The notes under the pieces are model-generated. The model saw only the letters and a program-made list of their open reading frames with translations. It did no database searches and was not told the DNA's origin. Below are positions 17,592-27,300 of a stretch of 64,000 nt of DNA, piece by piece. Origin of the DNA: Roseiarcus sp963784805 (GTDB taxonomy: Bacteria > Pseudomonadota > Alphaproteobacteria > Rhizobiales > Beijerinckiaceae); the NCBI GenBank assembly GCA_963784805.1, contig CAWASR010000009.1, forward strand, positions 186,001 to 250,000, read 5' to 3'. Numbering within the stretch: the first letter of the stretch is position 1; each line of letters starts with the position of its first letter. The translations under genes and the position numbers were made by a program.

Positions 17592-19025
17592 ATGAATGTG
17601 ACGGCTCTTTCTCTCCCGGTCTTCCTGCCCGAAGCCGTATTGGCGGTGGGGACGCTGGCGCTGGTGCTGTATGGCGCGCTGCGCGGCGAGCGCTCATACG
17701 GCGTCGTCAGCGAGATCGCCGTCGCCCTGATCGGCATCGTCTTCATCCTGCTGGTGGCCAAGCACCGGCCGACCGGCGTGACCTTCTACGGCGCCTTCGC
17801 CGACGACGCCTTCACCCGCTTCATGAGCGGGCTGGCGCTGATCGGCTCGCTGGTGACGCTGCTGCTGTCGATCGAATTCATGCGCGAGGAGCGGGTCGGC
17901 GGGTTCGAATTCCCGATCCTCATCCTGTTGTGCACGCTCGGCATGCTGATGCTGATCTCGGCCAACGATTTCATCGCGCTCTATCTTGGCCTCGAGCTGA
18001 TGAGCCTTTCGCAGTACGTGATCGCGGCCTACCGCCGGCACGATCTGCGCGCCACCGAGGCGGGCCTCAAATATTTCGTGCTCGCCGCATTGTCGTCGGG
18101 CATGCTGCTCTATGGCGCCTCGCTGATCTACGGCTTCGCCGGGTCGGTCTCGTTCGCCGCGGTCGCGCACGCCGTGCATGGCCATGCGGATATCGGCGTG
18201 CTGTTCGGCCTTGTCTTCGTGCTGGCGGGGCTCGCGTTCAAGATTTCGGCCGTGCCGTTCCACATGTGGACGCCGGACGTCTACGAGGGCGCGCCGACGC
18301 CGGTGACGACCTTCTTCGCAACCGCGCCCAAGATCGCGGCGATGGCGATCCTGGTCCGGGTGGCGATCACCGCCTTCCCGGGCATCACCAATGACTGGCG
18401 CCAGATCTTGACCTTCGTCTCCATCGCCTCGATGGGGCTCGGCGCCTTCGCCGCCATCGGCCAGACGAACTTCAAGCGGCTGATGGCCTATTCCTCGATC
18501 GGCCACATGGGATTTGCGCTGGTCGGGCTTGCGGCCGGAACGGTCGAAGGGGTGCAGAGCGTCATCGTCTATATGTCGATCTACGTCGTCATGACGCTCG
18601 GGACCTTCGCCGCCATTCTATCGATGCGGCGCGGCGGCAAGGCGGTCGAGACGATCGAGGATCTGGCGGGCCTCGCCCGCACCGATCCGACGATGGCCTT
18701 CTTCCTGGCGGCGATGATGTTCTCGCTCGCCGGCGCTCCGCCATTGGCCGGCTTTTTCGCCAAGTTCTATGTGTTCGCGGCCGCCATCAAGGCCGGCCTG
18801 TACGGCCTGGCGGTCATTGGCGTGCTCGCCAGCGCGCTCGGCGCCTATTATTATCTGCGCATCGTCAAGCTGATGTATTTCGACGAGCCTGCCAAGGCGT
18901 TCGATCGAGCCGGGCCGGTCGCGCGGATCGTGCTCGCGGTCGCGTCGCTGGCGATTATCCTGTTCATGTTCGCGCCCTCGCCGCTGACCGACGCGGCGAT
19001 GGCCGCGGCGCAGTCGCTGTTTTGA
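17592..19025 (+). CDS. nuoN: NADH-quinone oxidoreductase subunit N
   Basis: Last gene of the complex I set and third antiporter-like subunit; 477 residues. Motifs are LYLGLELMSLSQYVIAAYRR (conserved glutamate), FKISAVPFHMWTPDVYEGAPTPVTTFF and LMAYSSIGHMGFAL. The gap to nuoM is 46 bases. No terminator follows: birA starts 22 bases later, so read-through into birA and rnj is likely. Confidence 0.97.
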   Translation: MNVTALSLPVFLPEAVLAVGTLALVLYGALRGERSYGVVSEIAVALIGIVFILLVAKHRPTGVTFYGAFADDAFTRFMSGLALIGSLVTLLLSIEFMREERVGGFEFPILILLCTLGMLMLISANDFIALYLGLELMSLSQYVIAAYRRHDLRATEAGLKYFVLAALSSGMLLYGASLIYGFAGSVSFAAVAHAVHGHADIGVLFGLVFVLAGLAFKISAVPFHMWTPDVYEGAPTPVTTFFATAPKIAAMAILVRVAITAFPGITNDWRQILTFVSIASMGLGAFAAIGQTNFKRLMAYSSIGHMGFALVGLAAGTVEGVQSVIVYMSIYVVMTLGTFAAILSMRRGGKAVETIEDLAGLARTDPTMAFFLAAMMFSLAGAPPLAGFFAKFYVFAAAIKAGLYGLAVIGVLASALGAYYYLRIVKLMYFDEPAKAFDRAGPVARIVLAVASLAIILFMFAPSPLTDAAMAAAQSLF

Positions 19026-19047
19026 GCGGGCCCGAAGGCTTGAGCGC

Positions 19048-19839
19048 TTGACCCCGCCCTGGCGCGTCGTCCGTTTCGAGACGATCGACTCGACCAACGA
19101 GGAGGCGCGTCGCCGCGCGCTTGCCGGCGATCCCGGCCGGCTGTGGGTCGTCGCCGAGCAGCAGAGCGCCGGGCGGGGCCGGCGGGGACGCGGCTGGGTC
19201 TCGCCCAGGGGCAATCTTTACGCCAGCGCGCTGCTGATCCACCCTTGCCCGCCCGCGATTGCGCCGCAGCTCGGCTTCGTCGCCGGGGTGGCGCTCGCGC
19301 GCGCCGCCCAGGACGCAGGCGCGGCCGGCCTCGGCCTCAAATGGCCGAACGATTTGCTATGCGGCGAGGCGAAATGCGCCGGGCTTCTGGTCGAAGGCGT
19401 TTCAATTGCCCAAGAGCGTCTCGCCTGCGTCGTCGGCGTCGGCGTCAATTGCGGACGCGCGCCGGACGGCGTCGGGTATCCGACGAGCCGGCTGACGGAC
19501 CGGGGCGGGCGCGCGGTCGGCGTGCGCGAGTTGTTCGAGCGCCTGGTCGCGCAATTCGACGCGGCGCTGGAGCAATGGCGCGCGGGCGCCGGGTTCGAGC
19601 GCATCCGTTCGGCGTGGCTCGATCACGCGGCCGGACTCGGGCGGCGCATCCGCGTAGAGAACCCGGCCGGCCGTCGCGAGGGCGTGTTCGAGGGGCTTGA
19701 CGCTGGCGGCCGTTTGCTGTTTCGCGGTGAGAACGGGATCGAGGCGATCGAAACCGCCGATTTTTGGATTTTGCCGGCGCCGGACGGCCCGCCCCTGGCG
19801 GCCTCTTCCGCTTCGCTCGCGCGGGAAGGCCGGATTTAG
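19048..19839 (+). CDS. birA: Biotin--[acetyl-CoA-carboxylase] ligase
   Basis: Attaches biotin to the carrier lysine of biotin-dependent carboxylases. 263 residues from a TTG start. The catalytic core is complete: DSTNEEARR, the adenylate-binding loop SAGRGRRGRGWVSP and LKWPNDLL with the catalytic lysine region. The N-terminal helix-turn-helix of enterobacterial BirA is absent, so it is an enzyme only and not a repressor. It lies between nuoN (22 bases) and rnj (stop directly followed by ATG), a common alphaproteobacterial order. Confidence 0.95.
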   Translation: MTPPWRVVRFETIDSTNEEARRRALAGDPGRLWVVAEQQSAGRGRRGRGWVSPRGNLYASALLIHPCPPAIAPQLGFVAGVALARAAQDAGAAGLGLKWPNDLLCGEAKCAGLLVEGVSIAQERLACVVGVGVNCGRAPDGVGYPTSRLTDRGGRAVGVRELFERLVAQFDAALEQWRAGAGFERIRSAWLDHAAGLGRRIRVENPAGRREGVFEGLDAGGRLLFRGENGIEAIETADFWILPAPDGPPLAASSASLAREGRI

Positions 19840-21507
19840 ATGATGGACGATAGCGAGTTTGTGTTCGCGGCCCTCGGCGGCTTGGGCGAAATCGGCATGA
19901 ATTGCGCGCTCTACGGCTACGGCCCGGCGAAGGCGCGCAAATGGCTGATGGTCGATCTCGGCGTCGCCTTCGCGGGCGAGAACCTGCCCGGCGTCGATCT
20001 TGTCATGCCCGCGCTCGATTTCATTGAAAAGGCGAAAAAGGACCTCGTCGGCGTCGTCATCACCCATGCGCACGAGGATCATATCGGGGCCCTGGCCGAT
20101 CTCTGGCCGAGCCTGGGCGCGCCCGTCTATGCGACGCGCTTCGCGGCGGGCCTGGCGGAGGCCCGGCGGCTGGGCGAGCCGGGCGCGCCCGATATACCGC
20201 TTCGGATCGTCAAGCAGGGCGAGCGCGTTGCGATAGGGCCTTTCGACGTCGAATTCATCGCCGTCGCCCACTCGATTCCCGAGAGCTGCGCACTCGCAAT
20301 CCGCACGCCCTCCGGCCTGGTCGTCCACTCCGCCGACTGGAAGATCGACCCGACGCCGACCATCGGCCTCCCGACTGACGAAGCGCGCCTCAGGGCGCTG
20401 GGCGACGAGGGGGTGCTGGCGCTGGTGTGCGACTCGACCAACGTGCTGCGCGAGGGTGAAAGCCCGTCCGAGCGAGAGGTCGCCGAGAGTTTGGCCGGTC
20501 TGATCGCCAAGGCGAGGGGCAGGGTGGTCGTGACCACCTTCGCCTCCAACGTCGCGCGCTTGCGCTCGGCCGCCGAAGCCGGCGTCGCCGCCGGGCGGCA
20601 GGTCTGCATTCTCGGGCGTGCGATGGAGCGCGTCATCGCGGTCGCGCGCGAGTGCGGTATGCTCGACGGCGCGCCGCAGTTCCTGGGCATGGACGCTTTC
20701 GAACGCCTGCCGCGCGACAAGATTCTGGCGCTCGCCACCGGCAGCCAGGGCGAGCCGCGCGCCGCGCTCGCCCGGATGGCCGAAGGCGAGCATCCGACCG
20801 CGGAGCTGGTCGCCGGCGACACCGTCATCTTTTCCTCGCGCACCATCCCCGGCAACGAGAAGGCGGTCGGCAGACTCATCAACGCCTTCGTGACCACGGG
20901 CGTCGAAGTGGTCACCGACCGCAACGCGCTGGTGCACGTCTCCGGCCATCCGCGGCGGGCGGAGATGGCGAAAATGTACGCTTGGGTGCGCCCCGGGATC
21001 GCCGTGCCCGTGCATGGCGAGCCGCTTCACCTCAGTGAGCATGCCGCCTTCGCCAAGGCCCTGGGCGTGCCGCGGGTGGTGCGCGCCTTCGACGGCGATC
21101 TGGTGCGCTTTGCGCCCGGCGACGCCTCGGTGATCGGCAAGGTCGATCGCGGCCGGCGGCTGAAGGACGGCATGATCCTGCTGCCGGCCGATCAGGGATG
21201 CGTGGCCCAGCGGCGCCGGCTCTCCTTCGCCGGCGTAGTTTCGATCGCGCTCGCGCTCACCGCCCAGGGCGAGCTGGCGGGCGATCCGGACGTGATGATC
21301 GCAGGCCTGCCTGAACGGACGCGCGAGGGCGCGGCGATCGACGCGCTGATCGACGCGGCGATTTTCGAGGCCTTCGAGAGCCTGCCGCGGGGAAAACGCA
21401 AGGACGCCGATTTCGTCTCGGTCGCGATCGAACGCGCGGTGCGCAATTCCGTCAACGAGGTCTGGGGCAAGAAGCCTCAGGTGCATGTGCTGGTGGTGGA
21501 GGTGTAG
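19840..21507 (+). CDS. rnj: Ribonuclease J
   Basis: Metallo-beta-lactamase/beta-CASP RNase with 5'-3' exonuclease and endonuclease activity, acting in rRNA maturation and mRNA decay. 555 residues, the family size. The zinc motif THAHEDHIGAL places H76, H78, D80 and H81 at the active site; AVAHSIPES and HSADWKIDPTP supply further ligands, and VHVSGHPRRAEM is the C-terminal beta-CASP histidine motif. It begins immediately after the birA stop. Confidence 0.97.
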   Translation: MMDDSEFVFAALGGLGEIGMNCALYGYGPAKARKWLMVDLGVAFAGENLPGVDLVMPALDFIEKAKKDLVGVVITHAHEDHIGALADLWPSLGAPVYATRFAAGLAEARRLGEPGAPDIPLRIVKQGERVAIGPFDVEFIAVAHSIPESCALAIRTPSGLVVHSADWKIDPTPTIGLPTDEARLRALGDEGVLALVCDSTNVLREGESPSEREVAESLAGLIAKARGRVVVTTFASNVARLRSAAEAGVAAGRQVCILGRAMERVIAVARECGMLDGAPQFLGMDAFERLPRDKILALATGSQGEPRAALARMAEGEHPTAELVAGDTVIFSSRTIPGNEKAVGRLINAFVTTGVEVVTDRNALVHVSGHPRRAEMAKMYAWVRPGIAVPVHGEPLHLSEHAAFAKALGVPRVVRAFDGDLVRFAPGDASVIGKVDRGRRLKDGMILLPADQGCVAQRRRLSFAGVVSIALALTAQGELAGDPDVMIAGLPERTREGAAIDALIDAAIFEAFESLPRGKRKDADFVSVAIERAVRNSVNEVWGKKPQVHVLVVEV

Positions 21508-21720
21508 TCGATCGCGTTCGGCAGATTGCAATTTTGACGAGTCAGCCCGAAGCGCGCATGCCGCTCGGTCGCGACAACGAGACGACGAGTCGGGCGTAGC
21601 CGAGAGTTTTGCTGTCGCCCAGCCTGAAAGCCTAGAAGCCTCGTCAATTGTAAATCAGGGGGACCTCAATATGCTGGGCTGAAATCGGTGACGGAAAAAC
21701 TCGAGGGGGAGAAATTGCCA

Positions 21721-22572
21721 ATGAAGGAATTGGCGGGAAAGACCGCATTCGTCACCGGCGCGGCGTCCGGGATCGGACTGGGCATAGCCACCGCGCTCTC
21801 GCAGGCGGGCGTGAAGGTCATGCTCTGCGACATCGAGGAAGCTGCGCTCGCCCGGGCAGTTGAGGGATTGAGACTCACCAACGCTGACGTCGACGGCGTC
21901 AGGGCGGACGTCTCGCTCAAGGCCGAACTCAAAGCCGCGGCCGAAGCCGCGATCGCCCGCTATGGCAAGGTGCACATTCTCGTCAACAACGCGGGAGTGG
22001 GCGGCGCCGGATCTTACGGCACATGGACCGACTCAGGATGGGACTGGACGCTCGGCGTCAATCTGATGGCGGTCGTCTGGGGGATCGAGATTTTTGGTCC
22101 TTTGATCGAAGAGCACGGCGAGGGCGGACACATCGTATCCACAGCGTCGATCGCGGGACTGATCTCCAACAGCTTCACTCTTCCGTACAACGTTTCCAAA
22201 TACGGCGTGGTCGCGCTTTCGGAGGGGCTGCGCGAAGACCTCGCTCAGCGCGGGATCGGCGTTTCGGTGCTGTGTCCCGGCTTCGTACGCACCCAAATCA
22301 CGAATTGGGCGCGCAACCTGCCTGAACGCTTCGATCGCCCTTCGGACGACAGACTGGCCGCGTTTCGATCGTCCGACGCGTTTAAGATGATTCGGGAGCG
22401 CATCTCGCATGGGATCGATCCATCCTATGTCGGCGAGCTCGTGCGCGAAGGCATTGAAGACGACTGGCCGTACATTTTCACCGACCTCGAGTTCGAGCCG
22501 CTGATCGAGGCGAGATTTGCCGCGATCAAGGAGGGATTCGAGCGGATTCGCGGGCGCGACCCGCGCCGCTGA
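21721..22572 (+). CDS. Short-chain dehydrogenase/reductase (SDR)
   Basis: NAD(P)-dependent oxidoreductase of unknown substrate, about 283 residues from ATG 21721, which has a purine-rich site (GAGGGGGAGAAA) upstream; a GTG at 21688 would add 11 residues. Classical SDR motifs are TGAASGIGLG (cofactor), NNAGVGGAG, STASIAG (catalytic serine) and YNVSK (catalytic Tyr and Lys). It sits between rnj and mce, which are often direct neighbours in related genomes, so it looks inserted. A 180-200 base gap on the rnj side holds no recognisable gene. Confidence 0.9.
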   Translation: MKELAGKTAFVTGAASGIGLGIATALSQAGVKVMLCDIEEAALARAVEGLRLTNADVDGVRADVSLKAELKAAAEAAIARYGKVHILVNNAGVGGAGSYGTWTDSGWDWTLGVNLMAVVWGIEIFGPLIEEHGEGGHIVSTASIAGLISNSFTLPYNVSKYGVVALSEGLREDLAQRGIGVSVLCPGFVRTQITNWARNLPERFDRPSDDRLAAFRSSDAFKMIRERISHGIDPSYVGELVREGIEDDWPYIFTDLEFEPLIEARFAAIKEGFERIRGRDPRR

Positions 22573-22651
22573 GCAGGTGACGTCCGGCGTCGTTCGGCAG
22601 CCTTGCTTCTCCGTCCACAACCTGCCATTGGCCCGCCTCATCGAGGAAACC

Positions 22652-23056
22652 ATGATCGGCAAGCTGAACCACGTCGCCATCGCCGTCCCCGATCTGGAAC
22701 AGGCGGCCCGCACGTACCGCGAGACTCTTGGCGCGCGTGTTTCGGCTCCCGTGGACGAGCCCGATCACGGCGTGACGGTCGTGTTCGTCGAATTGCCGAA
22801 CGCGAAGGTCGAACTGCTGCACCCGCTCGGCGCGAGTTCCCCGATCGCGAAGTTTCTCGAAAAGAATCCGGAGGGCGGCATGCATCATCTCTGCTACGAG
22901 GTCGACGACATCATCGCCGCGCGCGACCGGCTCAAAGCTCGAGGCGCGCGGGTGCTCGGCGACGGCGAGCCGAGGATCGGCGCGCATGGCAAGCCGGTGC
23001 TGTTCCTGCATCCGAAGGATTTCGGCGGCGCGCTGGTCGAAATCGAGCAGGCGTAG
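22652..23056 (+). CDS. mce: Methylmalonyl-CoA epimerase
   Basis: Interconverts (R)- and (S)-methylmalonyl-CoA in propionyl-CoA metabolism. 134 residues, the family length. VOC-fold motifs: LNHVAIAVPDLEQAARTYR with the first metal histidine, EGGMHHLCYEVDDI with the second, and the terminal GALVEIEQA glutamate ligand. The start at ATG 22652 (MIGKLNHVAIAV) is canonical; the longer open frame upstream overlaps the SDR gene. It ends 3 bases before the transporter gene. Confidence 0.95.
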   Translation: MIGKLNHVAIAVPDLEQAARTYRETLGARVSAPVDEPDHGVTVVFVELPNAKVELLHPLGASSPIAKFLEKNPEGGMHHLCYEVDDIIAARDRLKARGARVLGDGEPRIGAHGKPVLFLHPKDFGGALVEIEQA

Positions 23057-23059
23057 GAT

Positions 23060-23983
23060 TTGACGATCGACGCCGCCCACGCCAGCGACAGGCGCCGCCT
23101 GCGCGCCGACGCGCTGCTGCTGGCGACCGCGTTTCTGTGGGGCGTCACATTCGTCGCCCAGAAGGACGCGGTCGGCGCCTTGCCGCCGCTGGCGTTCGTG
23201 GCCGCGCGCTTCGCCATCTCGGCTCTCGCGCTCGCTCCGTTCGCGCTCTTCGAGCGTAGCCACGCCGGGCGTCCCCTGACGCCGCGCGCCTGGCGGGTGG
23301 CGCTGATCATGGGGTTTGCGCTCTTCTTCGGAACCAGTCTGCAGCAGGCGGGCCTCGAGACGACGAGCGCGACCAACGCCGGCTTTCTCACCGCTTGCTA
23401 CGTCGTGTTGACGCCGCTCGTGGTGTGGGCGCTGGCGGGCGCGCGGCCGCGCGCGGTCGTCGTCGCGGCGAGCCTCGTCTCTCTTCTCGGCGCCGCGCTG
23501 CTCGCATTCAGCGGCGGACCGGCCGAGCCGCCTGCGATCGGTGACGGCCTCGTTCTGATCGCCGATCTCGCCTGGGCGGTCAGCATTGCGTTGACGCCGA
23601 TGTTCCTCGCAAGCGCGCCGAGGCCGCTGGCGCTCGCGTTCGTTCAATACGCGCTCTGCAGCGCGCTCGCGGGCGTGGCCGCGTTTGCGTTCGAAACCTT
23701 CGGATGGCGCGGGTTCGCGGCCGCGGCGCCGTCGATCCTGTTCGCCGGGCTCGTCTCCGGCGCCCTCGGCTATACGTTGCAGATCATCGCCCAGCGCCAT
23801 ACCCCGCCGGCCGAGGCGGCGCTGATCCTTTCGCTCGAAAGCGTCTTCGCCGCGCTCGCCGGCGCGTTCTTGCTCGGCGAGCGGCTGACGGCGCTCGGCG
23901 CGCTCGGCTGTGCGCTGATCCTCATCGGGGCGGTTGCGGTGGAGACCGGCCCGACATTGATGCGGCGCGGCTCGAGCATGTGA
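23060..23983 (+). CDS. DMT-superfamily (EamA) transporter
   Basis: Inner-membrane permease of the drug/metabolite transporter superfamily, 307 residues, ten predicted membrane helices in two EamA repeats. The first repeat begins with LLLATAFLWGVTFVAQKDAV, and the second repeat ends with FLLGERLTALGALGCALILIGAV, both typical of EamA. TTG at 23060 is the likely start, 3 bases after mce. The substrate cannot be told from sequence; co-transcription with mce is likely from spacing. Confidence 0.88.
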   Translation: MTIDAAHASDRRRLRADALLLATAFLWGVTFVAQKDAVGALPPLAFVAARFAISALALAPFALFERSHAGRPLTPRAWRVALIMGFALFFGTSLQQAGLETTSATNAGFLTACYVVLTPLVVWALAGARPRAVVVAASLVSLLGAALLAFSGGPAEPPAIGDGLVLIADLAWAVSIALTPMFLASAPRPLALAFVQYALCSALAGVAAFAFETFGWRGFAAAAPSILFAGLVSGALGYTLQIIAQRHTPPAEAALILSLESVFAALAGAFLLGERLTALGALGCALILIGAVAVETGPTLMRRGSSM

Positions 23984-24055
23984 CATCGGGGGCGCGCGCG
24001 GCTATAAGCCCGGCTCCCAAAACACAGTTCCGCCGCTGTCGCCGAAAGGTCCGTC

Positions 24056-24361
24056 ATGTCCGGCTCGATGTTGAGCAGCGCCGCGCTGGACGAGCGGCGC
24101 CGGCGCATTCTCTATCGCGCCTGGCGGCGGGGATTGCGTGAGATGGATCTGGTGCTGGGCCGGTTCGCCGACGCGCATCTGCCGGCGATGGGCGAAAGCG
24201 AGCTCGACGAGTTCGAGCGCCTGCTCGAGGTCCCCGACCCGCAGGCGCTCGCCTGGATCACCGGCGAGGAGGCGCCGCCGCCCGACTTCGACACGCCGCT
24301 CATGGCGCGCCTGCGCGCCAAGCCGCGCGAGGCGACGGCGAGAGCCGACGAAGCGCCGTGA
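24056..24361 (+). CDS. sdhE: FAD assembly factor SdhE
   Basis: Small helical protein that promotes covalent flavin attachment to the succinate dehydrogenase SdhA subunit. 101 residues. The signature RRRRILYRAWRRGLREMDLVLGRF contains the family RGxxE motif, followed by LDEFERLLEVPDPQALAWITGE. Its TGA overlaps the GTG start of mfd (GTGA), so the two are translationally coupled; this sdhE-mfd pairing recurs in alphaproteobacteria. Confidence 0.94.
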   Translation: MSGSMLSSAALDERRRRILYRAWRRGLREMDLVLGRFADAHLPAMGESELDEFERLLEVPDPQALAWITGEEAPPPDFDTPLMARLRAKPREATARADEAP

Positions 24362-27300
24362 GCGCCCTTGCGCCCGCGATCCGCCGCCTCGATGAGGGCG
24401 GCGCCGTCACGCTGGCGCGCGCGCCCGAGGGGTACGACGCCTTCGTCGTCGCGGAGCTGACGCGCGCGCTCGCGCGAGAAGGGGAAAGGCGCGCGGCGAC
24501 GCTCGCCTTCGTCGCCCGCGACGGCTTGCGCGCCCAGGCGCTGATCGATGCGCTCGCCTTCGCCGCGCCGGAGATCGAAGCGCTGCGTCTGCCCTCATGG
24601 GATTGCCAGCCCTTCGACCGGGTCTCCCCCAATGCGGGCGTTTCGGCCGAGCGCATGACCGTGCTGGCGCGGCTTGCGCGCACGCGCGGCGCGGTTGAGC
24701 GGCCGCGCATTCTGGTTGGCTCCGTCAGCGCGTTCACCCAGCGGGTTCCGCCGCTCAAATATATCGCTTCCGCCGCCTTTTCGGCCGCGCCCGGCAACAG
24801 CGTCAGGATGGACGATCTGGCTCGGTGGCTGGACTCCAACGGCTTTATCCGCGCAAGCACGGTGCGCGACGTCGGCGACTACGCGTCGCGCGGCGGCCTT
24901 CTCGACCTTTATCCGCCGGGGACGGCGGCGCCGATCCGGCTCGATTTCTTTGGCGACACGCTCGAATCCATTCGCGCTTTTGATCCGGAGACCCAGCGCA
25001 GCGTCGGGCTATTGCGCTCGCTCGATCTGGTGCCGATGAGCGAAGCCCGGCTGACGACCGAGACCATACGCCGCTTCCGCCAGACCTACGCCCTCGAATT
25101 CGGCGCGCCGACGCGCGACGACGATCTCTACGCCGCGGTCAGCGAAGGCCGCCGCGCGATCGGCCTCGAGCACTGGCTGCCGCTTCTCTATGAAGGCCTG
25201 GACACGATCTTCGACTATGTCGCCGGCGCGCCCTTGGTGCTCGACGCTCGGGCCGAGGACGCCGCGCATGAGCGGATCGCCCTCATCGCCGACGCTTACG
25301 CCGCCCGCCGCGCCGCCTTCCTGGCCGACCCGGTCAAGGCCGATTACAAGCCGCTGCCGTTCGCGCGGCTCTACCTCGCCGAGGACGAGTGGAGGGAGCG
25401 GCTCGCCGCCGCGCCGCTCGCCCGCCTAACGCCCTTCGAGGCGCCGCCGGAGGCGGACGACGTCGTCGACTGCGGCGGGCGGATTGGCCGCAATTTCGCG
25501 CCCGAGCGGCAGAACGAGAACGCCAATGTCTTCGACGCGGTGGCCGCGCATGTCCGGGCTTTGCAGGGGCGCGGGCTCAGCGTCGTCGTCGCCGGCTGGA
25601 GCGACGGCTCGCGCGAGCGGCTGAGCCATGTGCTGGCCGAGCATGGGCTGAAATCGCTCGAACTGGTCTCGTCGTATCATCAGGTCAGGACCGCGCGCGC
25701 CGGCGCGCTGCCGCTCGCGGTGATCGCGCTCGAACAGGGGTTCGAGGCGCCCGACTTCGCCATCATCGGCGAGCAGGACATTTTGGGCGACCGGCTGGTG
25801 CGCCATGCGAAACGCCGGCGGCGCGCGCAGGACGTGCTGAGCGAAGCGAGCGCGCTCGCCGCCGGCGACCTGGTCGTCCACATCGACCACGGCGTCGGGC
25901 GTTTCGTCGGCCTCAAGACGATCGAGGCCGCCGGGGCGCCGCACGACTGTCTGGAGATTCACTACGCCGGCGGCGACCGGCTGTTCCTGCCGGTCGAGAA
26001 CCTCGAGCTTCTGTCGCGCTTCGGCTCGGAGACCGGCGAACTCGACCGGCTGGGCGGCGCAGGCTGGCAGTCGCGCAAAGCGCGGCTCAAGAAGCGCGTG
26101 CGCGAGATGGCGGGCGAACTGGTCCGGGTCGCCGCTCAGCGCATGACGCGTCCCGCCCCGCGGCTGATCCCGCCCGAAGGCCTCTACGACGAATTCTGCG
26201 CCCGCTTTCCCTATGACGAGACGGAGGACCAGCAGAGCGCGATCGAGGCGACGCTCGACGATCTCGCCGCCGGCCGGCCGATGGACCGGCTGGTGTGCGG
26301 CGACGTCGGCTTCGGCAAGACCGAAGTGGCGCTGCGCGCCGCCTTCGCCGCGGCGATCAACGGCAAGCAGACCGCGATCGTCGCCCCGACGACGCTGCTC
26401 GCGCGCCAGCATACGCGCAACTTCCGCGACCGCTTCGCCGGCCTGCCGGTCAACGTCGGCCAGCTCTCGCGCATGGTCGGCGCGGCCGAGAGCCGCGAGG
26501 TGAAGAAGGGCCTCGCCGAGGGTACGGTCGACATCGTGGTCGGCACCCATGCGGTGCTCGGGAAAGCCGTCAGCTTCAAGGACCTCGGCCTCGTCGTCAT
26601 TGACGAAGAGCAGCATTTCGGCGTCGGCCACAAGGAACGGCTGAAGGAATTGCGCGCCGAAGTGCATATGCTGACGCTCTCGGCGACGCCGATCCCGCGC
26701 ACCTTGCAATTGGCGATGACCGGCGTGCGCGAAATGTCGATCATCGCGACGCCGCCGATCGACCGGCTCGCGGTCAGGACCTTCGTCTCGCCGTTCGACG
26801 CGCTGATCGTGCGCGAGGCGCTGCTGCGCGAGCGCTATCGCGGCGGCCAGTCGTTCTATGTCTGCCCGCGGATCGAGGACCTCGACGAGGCGGCGGCGTT
26901 CCTGCGCCAGAACGTGCCGGAGGCGAAGTTCGTCACCGCGCACGGGCAGATGGCGGCGCGCGAGCTCGAGGACAAGGTCGGCGCGTTCTATGACGGCAAG
27001 TACGACATTCTGCTGTCGACCGCGATCGTCGAATCCGGCCTCGACATTCCGCGCGCCAACACCATGATCGTCCATCGCGCCGATATGTTCGGTCTCGCCC
27101 AGCTCTATCAATTGCGCGGCCGGGTCGGGCGCTCGAAAATCCGCGCCTATGCGCTCTTCACCACCCCGCCCAAGAAGCCGCTCACGCCGCAGGCCGAGAA
27201 GCGGCTCCAGGCGCTGCAGTCGCTCGATACGCTGGGCGCCGGCTTCCAGCTCGCGAGCCACGATCTCGACCTGCGCGGCGCCGGCAATCTTCTGGGCGAG

